Below are positions 1 through 6,927 of a stretch of 7,928 nucleotides of DNA, in pieces; position 1 is the stretch's first letter; the number at the start of each line of letters is the position of its first letter. The notes below the pieces were generated by a model. It was not told the origin of the DNA. It did not search any database and saw nothing but the letters and a program-made list of their open reading frames with translations. The position numbers were made by a program, and so were the translations under genes. Origin of the DNA: Bacteroidetes bacterium QS_8_68_15 (GTDB lineage: Bacteria; Bacteroidota; Rhodothermia; Rhodothermales; Salinibacteraceae); contig PXTR01000045.1 of the NCBI GenBank assembly GCA_003023245.1, positions 1 through 7,928 of the forward strand. The letters are read 5' to 3'.

Positions 1-150
1 GCGCGCCGCTGCATCTATCATAAAAACCCAAGTGCCCCCGTGCAAACCCAACCGGGCCTTTTCCCATGGACGTCCGCTCTCCCTTCCTGAAGCGCGTGCT
101 GCGAACGACGAATGACGAACCCGAAACCCCAAACCCAAAACGGCGAAGTT
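1..150. other. non-coding 3' flank of alanine dehydrogenase
   Basis: No convincing gene is seen here. The octamer AAACCCAA occurs at 24-31, 44-51 and again at 131-138, giving the stretch a low-complexity A/C character. No hairpin followed by a T-run that would terminate the minus-strand alanine dehydrogenase transcript is visible. A short plus-strand frame from the ATG at 66 to a stop at about 170 (34 codons) crosses the heptad tract and is probably not a gene. Confidence 0.5.
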
Positions 151-157
151 TCAAATT
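103..157. repeat. degenerate 7-bp tandem repeat overlapping the ald stop
   Basis: Seen directly: an AA dinucleotide recurs every 7 bases at 104, 111, 118, 125, 132, 139, 146 and 153, eight periods in phase. Units include GAACGAC then GAATGAC, and further on AAACCCC then AAACCCA. On the minus strand the units read like GTTTGGG and GTTCGTC. The tract includes the alanine dehydrogenase stop codon (complement of 151-153). Similar tracts lie at other gene borders in the window. Confidence 0.7.
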
Positions 158-1368
158 CCCGACGCGATGAGCAGCTCGATGTCGCGGTGCGGCATGCCAA
201 ACATCGCGGCGAGGCTCTTTTGGGTCAGGTGGCGGCGGTAGACGTACGTGCCGTTGCGCAGCCCCTCGTCGCTCCAGAGCGCCTCGTTGATCGAGCCGGT
301 TTCTCCGATGCGGCGCAGGTACGGCACCAACACGTTCGTCAGCGCGTAGGTGGCCGTGCGCGCGGCGTTGGACGGCATGTTGGGCACGCAGTAATGCACC
401 ACGCCATGCCTGCGAAAGACCGGCTCGGAGTGGGTGGTGGGCCGGCTCGTCTCGATGCCCCCCCCCTGGTCGATCACCGCGTCGACGACGACCGAGCCGC
501 CGGGCATTGCGGCGACCATGTCCTCGGTCACCAGAAGCGGAGAGCGCTGGCCCGTGGAGTTCGCCGCCCCGATCAGCACGTCGGCGGAGCGGACCGACTG
601 GCGCAGGTACTGCTCCGACGCCATGGCCGTGGTGGCGCGGCGATCGAGGTTGTGCTCGAGGCGGCGCAGCGGCCCCAGTTCGCGCCCCAGCACGATCACG
701 TGCGCTCCGAAGCCCAGCGCCGTGCGCGCGGCCCATTCGCCCACCATGTCCGCCCCCAGAATCACGACCGTCGCCGGCGGCACCCCGCTGATGCCACCCA
801 GCATTACGCCCTTTCCGTCTTCGCCGCTCTCGAGGTAGCGCGCGGCGATCTGCACGGACATCGAGCCCATGATCTCGTGCATCATGCGCACGATGGGAAA
901 CGTGCCGTCGGGGTCGCGGATGAACTCGAACCCGATGCCGGTCACCCGCAGCTCCATCAGGCGGCGCAGGTACGTTGGTGAGAGGCCGCCCAGGTGCAGC
1001 GCGGAAATCAAAAGCTGCCCTTCCTGAAGCAGGTCGAGTTCGTCGTCGCCGGGCGGCCCGACTTTCGCGATCAGGTCGGCCTCGCCGTAGAGGTCCTCCG
1101 CGGCGGCCATGACCTCGGCCCCAGCGTCGGTGTACTCCGGGTTGTCGAAGTGCGCCCGGCAGCCGGCGTCTTTTTCGACGAAGACCTCGTGCCCGCCGGC
1201 CACCAGCGCCTGCGCTCCGCTCGGAGCCAGTGCCACGCGCCGCTCCTCGCCGTGGCGCTCGCGCGGGACGCCGATCTTGAGCGTCTCGTGTTCTTCGCTT
1301 GTCGGCAGCGCCTCTTCCAGCGGCTGCCGACGGCGCTGGCTCAAGCCTTGCAGAGCGGGCACTTCCAT
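151..1368 (-). CDS. ald: alanine dehydrogenase (probable NADP-preferring variant)
   Basis: This enzyme reversibly deaminates L-alanine to pyruvate and ammonia in the cytoplasm. Numbering is from the ATG at 1368 (405 aa). That is the first ATG; the frame extends to a TTG at 1428, but the homology-like core begins only near residue 30 (KIGVPRE). A 25-35 residue extension before the core is what I recall of Bacteroidota homologues. Visible: the substrate-binding Arg in ERRVAL (R44), catalytic His in ALHLGG (H125), catalytic Asp in DAVIDQGG (D300), and the typical C-terminal NMPSNAARTATYALTN stretch. Oddities: the Rossmann loop reads GADMVG (205-210), with Asp replacing the middle Gly. Strand 2 ends in Gly-Arg (228-229) where the Bacillus enzyme has Asp-Leu. 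KVKEP is KVGPP, so one pyruvate-contact Lys is missing. The gene stands alone, without a Shine-Dalgarno sequence. Confidence 0.93.
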   Translation of the reverse strand: MEVPALQGLSQRRRQPLEEALPTSEEHETLKIGVPRERHGEERRVALAPSGAQALVAGGHEVFVEKDAGCRAHFDNPEYTDAGAEVMAAAEDLYGEADLIAKVGPPGDDELDLLQEGQLLISALHLGGLSPTYLRRLMELRVTGIGFEFIRDPDGTFPIVRMMHEIMGSMSVQIAARYLESGEDGKGVMLGGISGVPPATVVILGADMVGEWAARTALGFGAHVIVLGRELGPLRRLEHNLDRRATTAMASEQYLRQSVRSADVLIGAANSTGQRSPLLVTEDMVAAMPGGSVVVDAVIDQGGGIETSRPTTHSEPVFRRHGVVHYCVPNMPSNAARTATYALTNVLVPYLRRIGETGSINEALWSDEGLRNGTYVYRRHLTQKSLAAMFGMPHRDIELLIASGI

Positions 1369-1521
1369 ACGCGGCAGGGACACTCGGGAAAGCACAGGAA
1401 GCGGGCCGAGGCCGGAACGGTTCTCCAAAGCCGGGGGCCCGCAGGCGGGGGAGCTTCCTCAAGAAACCAAAGTCAGGATAGAATAGAAAACGCAGCCGCA
1501 GAAAACGGCTGGATGCGCGCG

Positions 1522-1572
1522 GCGGTGCAAAGAAGCACGCTCGCCGAGGGGAAACCCGAAGGTGAGAACCGC
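1522..1572. other. candidate structured RNA element
   Basis: On the plus strand two hairpins sit in series. The first is GTGC (1525-1528) with GCAC (1535-1538) around an AAAGAA loop. The second is CTCGCC (1540-1545) with GGTGAG (1561-1566), enclosing an asymmetric GA/GAA internal loop and a GGG-CCC stem capped by a GAAA (GNRA-type) tetraloop at 1551-1554. An outer helix GCGGT (1522-1526) with ACCGC (1568-1572) could close them but competes with hairpin 1. The structure lies upstream of both divergent genes. No known riboswitch class was recognised. Confidence 0.35.
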
Positions 1573-1736
1573 TCATCCTTATTTTTCTACAGTTGAGCGT
1601 CTTTTTCAAGAGCGTAACCCGGAAGGTAGAAAAGCGTCGGCACAGCGCGTATGCGGTACCGTTCACCAAGTCAATCCAGAAAAGTACGCTAAAAATTTCG
1701 CCAGCGGTGACGACGGAGGGCCTTGTGGGGGCCGAC

Positions 1737-1762
1737 GGTCAGCAAACGTAGTTTCGCTGACC
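1737..1762. other. perfect inverted repeat, operator or RNA hairpin
   Basis: GGTCAGC (1737-1743) and GCTGACC (1756-1762) are exact reverse complements. The stem extends inward with AAAC against GTTT, leaving a 3-base loop and one bulged C. No T-run follows on the plus strand, so it does not look like a terminator. It lies about 130 bases upstream of the kinase start and could be a dyad operator or a leader hairpin. Confidence 0.4.
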
Positions 1763-1856
1763 TACTTAAAAGACCTCAGTTTGCGCTTGCAGGCTCAAAT
1801 GGAAAAGGCTGCCGTGGCCGTCGGCGGTCTCCGAAAATGCCTTTCTCAAAATGTCT

Positions 1857-1876
1857 CCGCAGACTCCGGTCTGTGG
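1857..1876 (+). other. hairpin just upstream of the kinase start
   Basis: CCGCAGAC (1857-1864) pairs with GTCTGTGG (1869-1876), eight pairs including one G-U, around a TCCG tetraloop. It ends 13 bases before the kinase ATG at 1890, where a ribosome would load. There is no Shine-Dalgarno sequence nearby. It could influence translation initiation, though this is only a structural inference. Confidence 0.4.
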
Positions 1877-1889
1877 ATGACCTCCACTC

Positions 1890-3566
1890 ATGGGCGCGTG
1901 CCACCTGACTCGGGATGAACTGCTGACGGAAAATCGTCGCTTGCGTGCGGCGCTGAAGCAGGAACGTGAGGAGAGCGCTTCTCTTTCCGGAACGACTTCC
2001 GCCGATTCCGAAACAGCTTCCGAGACGAAGCCGGCGCCCGAGGACGAGCTGTTTCGAGAGGCGTTTCAACTGGGCCCGGCGGCGCTGGCCGTCACCTGCC
2101 TCTCCGACGGAACGTTCGTGGAGGTCAACGAGCAGTTTTTGAACGTGACCGGCTACGGGCGCGACGAGCTAATCGGGCATTCTTCCATCGAGCGCGAAAT
2201 CTGGCCCTCCGAGCGTCTGCGCCGCCTGACCATTCAGCGGCTCCAGGAGCGCGGGGAAATCCTTGACGTGGAGTTCCAGTTGTGCACGCGCGACGGCGAG
2301 GAGCGCTCGATGCTCGGCTCCTGCCGGCACCTGATTATCGGAGGGGAAGACTGCCTGCTCGTCAGCTGCATCGACGTGACCGAGCGGCAGCGCGCGGAGG
2401 CGGCGCAGCAGGAAAGCGAAGAGTTGTTTCAGCGGGTGTTCCGCTACAGCCCGGCGGGGCTGACGCTCACGCGCTTCTCCGATGGCCGGATTACGGACGT
2501 CAACCCCGAGTTTTGCCGGCTCTGCGGCTACGAACGCGACGAGGTGGTCGGGCGCTCGTGGATGGAGCTGGAGCTGTGGGAAGACAGGGCGCGCCGCCGC
2601 ACGCTGGCGCGCCGCCTGGAGTCGGAGGCGATCGTGCAAGACTTCGAGTTTACGATCACGGCGCGCGACGCCTGGCCCGTCGAGCTGATGGGGTCATTTC
2701 AGCGCATCACGGTGGACGGGGAGGAGGCCGTGCTGGGGGTCCTGTCGGACATCTCCGCGCGCAAGCGGGCCGAGCGGTCGCTGCGCGAGGCCAAGCAGGA
2801 GGCCGAAGACCTGGCGCAGTTCCGCTCCACGGTCATCGCCAACATCACGCACGAGGTGCGCACGCCGCTGACCGTGATTCTCGGCTTCACCTCCATTCTG
2901 CGCGAAGGCGTCGACGGCTCGCATCGCCGCTTCGTCGACCTCATCGAGCGCAGCGGCCGCCGCCTGCTGATGACGCTCGACTCGGTGCTGGACCTGGCGC
3001 GGCTCGAAAGCGGCACGCTCGATGTGGACGCGCGTCCGCACAACGTGGTCGACGTGGTCGACAGCGTCGCCAGCGAAACGCGCTCCTTTGCCGAAGAGAA
3101 GGACCTGACCCTCGACACCGAACTGCCGGAGCGCCCGCTTTACGTCGAGGTCGACTACGAACTGCTCTCGCGCGCGCTGGGCCACCTCGTCGACAACGCC
3201 GTCAAGTTCACCGACGAGGGCGGCGTTACGCTGCGGGCGACGACCGGGACGGCGCCTCCGTCAGAGAACAAGGAGGAGGAGGAAGCGCAGCGCGTGCTGA
3301 TCGAGGTCGTCGACACCGGCGTCGGCATCGGCGAGCAGTTCGTGCCGGATCTCTTCAGCGTATTCACGCAGGAGTCCAGCGGCATGGACCGCGATTATCA
3401 AGGCTCGGGCATGGGCCTTCCCGTCGCTGCGCGCCTGATCGAGCGTTTCGACGGCACGGTGCAGGTCGACACCGAAAAGGAAAAGGGCAGCACCTTCACC
3501 ATCGTGCTCCCGGAGGCCGAAAGGGCGTCGTCCGTGGACGGGCCCCCGCGCGAGCAGGTGGCGTGA
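1890..3566 (+). CDS. soluble PAS-PAS sensor histidine kinase
   Basis: A 558-aa cytoplasmic two-component sensor with no membrane segment or signal peptide. Order: a short N-terminal helix rich in Glu/Arg (about 7-30), a low-complexity Ser/Thr/Glu linker (30-50), PAS+PAC 1 (about 52-170), PAS+PAC 2 (about 177-295), a coiled linker, HisKA and HATPase_c. The phosphoacceptor is His321 in NITHEVRTPL. The ATPase domain shows the N box around D435-N436, G1 box DTGVGIG (475-481), F box near 488-494 and G2 box GSGMGL (505-510), so it should be active. A Glu-rich insert (about 459-466) sits between the N and G1 boxes. No receiver domain and no response regulator adjoin, so the partner is unknown, as is the PAS ligand; I see no conserved Cys or His pattern that would reveal a haem or flavin. 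The start is the ATG at 1890, with no Shine-Dalgarno sequence. Confidence 0.9.
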   Translation: MGACHLTRDELLTENRRLRAALKQEREESASLSGTTSADSETASETKPAPEDELFREAFQLGPAALAVTCLSDGTFVEVNEQFLNVTGYGRDELIGHSSIEREIWPSERLRRLTIQRLQERGEILDVEFQLCTRDGEERSMLGSCRHLIIGGEDCLLVSCIDVTERQRAEAAQQESEELFQRVFRYSPAGLTLTRFSDGRITDVNPEFCRLCGYERDEVVGRSWMELELWEDRARRRTLARRLESEAIVQDFEFTITARDAWPVELMGSFQRITVDGEEAVLGVLSDISARKRAERSLREAKQEAEDLAQFRSTVIANITHEVRTPLTVILGFTSILREGVDGSHRRFVDLIERSGRRLLMTLDSVLDLARLESGTLDVDARPHNVVDVVDSVASETRSFAEEKDLTLDTELPERPLYVEVDYELLSRALGHLVDNAVKFTDEGGVTLRATTGTAPPSENKEEEEAQRVLIEVVDTGVGIGEQFVPDLFSVFTQESSGMDRDYQGSGMGLPVAARLIERFDGTVQVDTEKEKGSTFTIVLPEAERASSVDGPPREQVA

Positions 3567-3589
3567 AAGCGTGATGCGTGATGACGCTG
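3561..3589. repeat. short heptad tract at the kinase stop
   Basis: GCGTGAA at 3561 is followed, after one extra A, by GCGTGAT at 3569 and again at 3576, then a divergent unit. The kinase TGA stop (3564-3566) is inside the first unit. Read on the opposite strand the unit is ATCACGC, the same type as the units before the TerB-like gene at 3876-3908. Confidence 0.55.
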
Positions 3590-3638
3590 ACCCGATTCGC
3601 TTGCGCTCAGGATACTACTGCTCTGTCAATCGTCAATT

Positions 3639-3778
3639 GTTATGTCGCTGCGAGGATCGACCGAAGGGAGAGACGCGGGGGCCGGCAGGTCAGGCTCGTG
3701 GCGCCGTCTCCTTCGGATCGGTTGCCACCAGACCGAATGAGATCGCCGCGTCGCCTGGCGGCTCCTTGCGATGACAAC
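3639..3778. repeat. REP-like dispersed palindromic element
   Basis: About 140 bp with imperfect inverted termini: TGTCGCTGCGAGGATCG on the left (3642-3658) and GGCTCCTTGCGATGACA on the right (3760-3776). Inside, CCGAAGG plus AGACG (3661-3675) pairs with CGTCTCCTTCGG (3705-3716), leaving a GAG bulge. The arms resemble the widely scattered bacterial repeat whose ends read like GTCATTGCGAGGAGC and GCTCCTCGCAATGAC; this resemblance is from memory. The element has no coding capacity and lies between the kinase and the TerB-like gene. Confidence 0.55.
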
Positions 3779-3792
3779 TCGTCTTTTTAGGC

Positions 3793-3841
3793 TTGACAAA
3801 GTACTACCGCCGATGCCTTTTGGAACGTATTGACTTTTGGA
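3793..3841 (+). promoter_or_regulatory. possible promoter region of the TerB-like gene
   Basis: This AT-richer stretch carries two TTGAC boxes (3793 and 3830) and a direct repeat CTTTTGGA (3817-3824 and 3834-3841). GACTTTTG at 3832-3839 matches most of the Bacteroidota -7 pattern TAnnTTTG. No arrangement gives both elements at ideal spacing, so the exact promoter is uncertain. Confidence 0.25.
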
Positions 3842-3868
3842 TGCTCTGTTAGCATTCGTAAAAAAACA

Positions 3869-3912
3869 CCCTCACGCATTACGCAACACGAATCACGTTC
3901 CGAATCACGTTC
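3869..3912 (+). repeat. heptad tract and tandem 12-mer abutting a start codon
   Basis: Seven-base units ending in AC run from 3869: GCATTAC at 3876, GCAACAC at 3883, GAATCAC at 3890. The 12-mer CGAATCACGTTC is then present twice, exactly and head to tail, at 3889-3900 and 3901-3912. The second copy ends immediately before the ATG at 3913. It occupies the whole ribosome-loading region and contains no Shine-Dalgarno sequence. Confidence 0.7.
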
Positions 3913-4311
3913 ATGGAATCGCCGCTCCTCTCTTCCGAAGTCGCGTTGCCGCGCCTGTTGCAGGATCTGGCGTTTCTGCACTTCGCCCTGGCCTACGGCG
4001 CGGACGAAGATCTCGACGACGCCGAACGCAAGGCGGTCACCGACAAGCTCTGCGCGCGTTACCCCGATCTGGAGCGCGCGACCGTGCAGACGGCGGCGAT
4101 GAAGGCGATGGCTCGCTTCTCCGACGCTGACGACGCCACACAGGAAGCGTTCCGCCTCGCCGAGCGCCTCAGGCACGAACTGCCCGAGCCGGGGCGCCGC
4201 CTGCTCTACGAAGACCTCGCGCATGTCGCCGAGGCCGACGGCACGGTGCTGCGCGCCGAGGAAGATATGCTCGACCGCTTCGCGGAAGTGTGGGGGGTTG
4301 AGGGAAAGTAG
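3913..4311 (+). CDS. TerB-like small cytoplasmic protein
   Basis: A 132-aa, mostly helical, acidic protein resembling the TerB / DjlA N-terminal domain family, first named from tellurite resistance. The fold has two helical halves, each with an acidic turn. Here the first is near D31-E38 (DEDLDDAE) after the LAFLHFALAYGA helix, and the second is near E107-E116 (EADGTVLRAEE) before the final helix DMLDRFAEVWGV. TerB proteins bind metal ions through such acidic residues and are thought to act in membrane-linked stress complexes; whether this one does is unknown. There are no other ter genes nearby, so tellurite resistance should not be assumed. The last residues (GVEGK) and the TAG stop are encoded by a G/A-rich heptad tract, so the C-terminus may vary among relatives. 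Start: ATG at 3913. Confidence 0.7.
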   Translation: MESPLLSSEVALPRLLQDLAFLHFALAYGADEDLDDAERKAVTDKLCARYPDLERATVQTAAMKAMARFSDADDATQEAFRLAERLRHELPEPGRRLLYEDLAHVAEADGTVLRAEEDMLDRFAEVWGVEGK

Positions 4312-4364
4312 GAAGGGGGAAAGGTGAGTGGGTAGGAAGAGGGAAGAGTGAGAAGGGGGGAAGA
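4295..4364. repeat. G/A-rich degenerate heptad tract at the TerB-like stop
   Basis: A purine-rich tract with roughly 7-base spacing, starting with GGGTTGA and GGGAAAG, then TAGGAAG at 4309, and continuing to about 4364. The decamer GGGTTGAGGG (4295-4304) recurs exactly in the groEL leader at 6235-6244. The TAG stop (4309-4311) lies inside. Confidence 0.55.
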
Positions 4365-4441
4365 CGCGACAGGCGACGGGTCCCCTTCCTTCCTCAAACT
4401 CTCCCAATCGTCGGCGAGTAAAGCAAGCCATTCGAACACAA

Positions 4442-4479
4442 AAAAGCGGAGCCGCCTCGAAACGGGCGACTCCGCTTTT
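4442..4479. terminator. bidirectional intrinsic terminator
   Basis: AAAAGCGGAG (4442-4451) pairs perfectly with CTCCGCTTTT (4470-4479). After one mismatch the stem gains CGCC against GGCG around an 8-base loop. On the minus strand the stem is followed by a T6 run (complement of 4440-4445), suited to ending groES-groEL. On the plus strand it runs into TTTTCTTTTTG, suited to ending the TerB-like transcript. It lies about 50 bases past the groEL stop. Confidence 0.9.
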
Positions 4480-4528
4480 CTTTTTGTGCCGGCGCGAGAA
4501 GGCCGGCGGCGCGAACGGCGAGGCGAAG

Positions 4529-6223
<1,695 letters not shown>

Positions 6224-6269
6224 TTAGGTGTGTAGGGTTGAGGGTGGAAAGGGGTGAAGGGGGAGAGGG
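6224..6269. repeat. heptad tract directly before groEL
   Basis: Plus-strand units start with TTAGGTG at 6224 and TGTAGGG at 6231; TTGAGGG follows at 6238, with G-rich units to about 6269. On the transcribed minus strand this is a C-rich, pyrimidine-rich leader ending three bases before the groEL ATG. It replaces any Shine-Dalgarno sequence. Confidence 0.55.
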
Positions 6270-6322
6270 TCGCGTCAATGCGAACCCGGTAGACAAGGGT
6301 CGGCAACGTTTCAGGCGGAAGG

Positions 6323-6357
6323 GCCGCCGTCTGTCGTCAGCCGACCGCCGTCTGTTA
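6323..6357. repeat. heptad tract at the groES stop with an 11-bp direct repeat
   Basis: CCGCCGTCTGT occurs at 6324-6334 and 6345-6355, exactly 21 bases (three heptads) apart. Intervening units keep CG at positions six and seven: GCCGCCG at 6323, TCTGTCG at 6330, TCAGCCG at 6337. The groES TAA (complement of 6355-6357) is the end of the tract. Confidence 0.55.
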
Positions 6358-6636
6358 GTTGACGATGCCGAAGATGTCGCTTTCGCGCATGATGAGCACG
6401 TCGTCGCCGTCGAGGGTGAAGTCGGTCCCGGCGTATTTGCCGTAGATCACTTCGTCGCCCTCGTCAACGTTCATTTCGACCTTGGTGCCGTTTTCGACGC
6501 GGCCCGGGCCGACGGACACGACGGTGCCTTTCTGCGGCTTCTCTTTGGCCGACTCGGGCAGTTCGAGCGGGCCTTCGTACGTGTCTTCGATAGGCTCCAC
6601 GACTACGCGGTCGCCGAGCGGTTTGATGCTGGCCAT
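6355..6636 (-). CDS. groES: co-chaperonin GroES (Hsp10)
   Basis: A 93-aa subunit of the heptameric lid of the GroEL chamber. Visible: the N-terminal signature [12 protein letters not shown] (4-15), the mobile loop (about 17-33), [16 protein letters not shown] (30-45), [14 protein letters not shown] (about 59-72) and the C-terminal [13 protein letters not shown]. Length is normal for the family. The start is the ATG at 6636; the frame is open further back to a TTG at 6783, across the CIRCE operator, but the protein aligns with family members only from MASIKPLGD. The mobile loop is unusual: GPLELPE replaces the common GGIILPD-type sequence, putting Glu25 in the middle of the hydrophobic GroEL-contact tripeptide and Pro23 for Gly. 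It is the first gene of the groES-groEL operon, controlled by CIRCE upstream. Confidence 0.98.
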   Translation of the reverse strand: MASIKPLGDRVVVEPIEDTYEGPLELPESAKEKPQKGTVVSVGPGRVENGTKVEMNVDEGDEVIYGKYAGTDFTLDGDDVLIMRESDIFGIVN

Positions 6637-6663
6637 GGGAAATTGGTGGGATTGATTGGGAAA
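6636..6663. repeat. heptad-spaced repeat before groES
   Basis: TGGGAAA occurs at 6636-6642 and 6657-6663, exactly 21 bases apart, with two related 7-base units between them. On the minus strand this is TTTCCCA; the copy nearest the gene contributes the A of the groES start codon. The leader lacks a Shine-Dalgarno sequence. Confidence 0.45.
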
Positions 6664-6746
6664 AAACGGGCGAGGAGCGCGCGGCGGGAAGCGTCCCGGC
6701 GCGGCGCCCGCGTTCGACGGGAGAATGGGATTGACTTTCAGTGTTG

Positions 6747-6773
6747 TTAGCACTCTCCCCCGTTGAGTGCCAG
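6747..6773 (-). promoter_or_regulatory. CIRCE operator (HrcA site) of groES-groEL
   Basis: TTAGCACTC (6747-6755), a 9-base spacer, then GAGTGCCAG (6765-6773). The consensus is TTAGCACTC-N9-GAGTGCTAA, so one half is perfect and the other has two changes. In the direction of groES the site reads CTGGCACTC then GAGTGCTAA, a variant common in other phyla. HrcA binds CIRCE to repress chaperonin genes until heat stress depletes active HrcA. The site lies 110 bases before the groES ATG. hrcA is not in the window. No promoter boxes on the minus strand could be assigned with confidence. Confidence 0.93.
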
Positions 6774-6832
6774 CCTTCTGCAATACGCATACCTCCTCTT
6801 CGGTTCCCGTTGCGCTGGCGCTTTCTTCGGAC

Positions 6833-6864
6833 TTTGTGTGGCTTTAATCTGGGCCTTATGTTCA
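6833..6864 (+). promoter_or_regulatory. candidate Bacteroidota-type promoter for the DUF2085 gene
   Basis: TTTG (6833-6836), 20 bases, then TATGTTCA (6857-6864). This fits the Bacteroidota pattern TTTG-N19/20-TAnnTTTG except for the last two bases. It would place transcription start near 6870, giving a leader of about 55-60 bases before the ATG at 6928. Confidence 0.4.
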
Positions 6865-6927
6865 AAAAACGGAAGATCGTGTACGGCGGTCTTTTCAGCA
6901 GACGACTGAACATCCATCAACCGAACA

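Larger units (their letters stand above)
1369..1889. other. 521-bp divergent intergenic region with hairpins
   Basis: This separates the minus-strand ald from the plus-strand kinase and must hold both promoters. I see no credible gene: a 118-codon frame from a GTG at 1562 has no recognisable motif and overlaps the kinase start. Three strong inverted repeats are present and listed separately. On the minus strand, 1475-1468 reads TGACTTTG, close to the Bacteroidota -7 consensus TAnnTTTG, and lies about 100 bases before the ald ATG. No clear -33 partner was found, so the ald promoter remains tentative. Confidence 0.5.

Noticed and set aside
112..981. Long plus-strand open frame opposite alanine dehydrogenase
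   Set aside because: It is His/Arg/Ala-rich with no motif and is a GC-driven shadow of the minus-strand ald.
1540..1640. Possible known riboswitch (cobalamin, c-di-AMP or glycine type) upstream of ald
   Set aside because: Short stretches such as GGGGAAACCC and GGTGAGAACC look suggestive, but the conserved core sequences of these classes are not present.
1562..1918. 118-codon plus-strand frame before the kinase
   Set aside because: It starts at GTG, overlaps the kinase start, contains the inverted repeats, and shows no recognisable motif or ribosome-binding site.
2282..3574. 430-codon plus-strand frame overlapping the kinase
   Set aside because: It is Arg/Gly/Ala/His-rich out-of-frame reading of the kinase with no domain.
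3639..3778. CRISPR array or insertion sequence
   Set aside because: There are no regularly spaced identical repeats and no transposase frame; the structure is a single palindromic element.
3849..3857. TTAGCATTC, one base from a CIRCE half-site, before the TerB-like gene
   Set aside because: There is no GAGTGCTAA partner at the 9-base spacing, so it is a lone chance half-site.
3787..4431. 214-codon minus-strand frame opposite the TerB-like gene
   Set aside because: It crosses the heptad tracts and the TerB-like gene on the other strand, and shows no motif.
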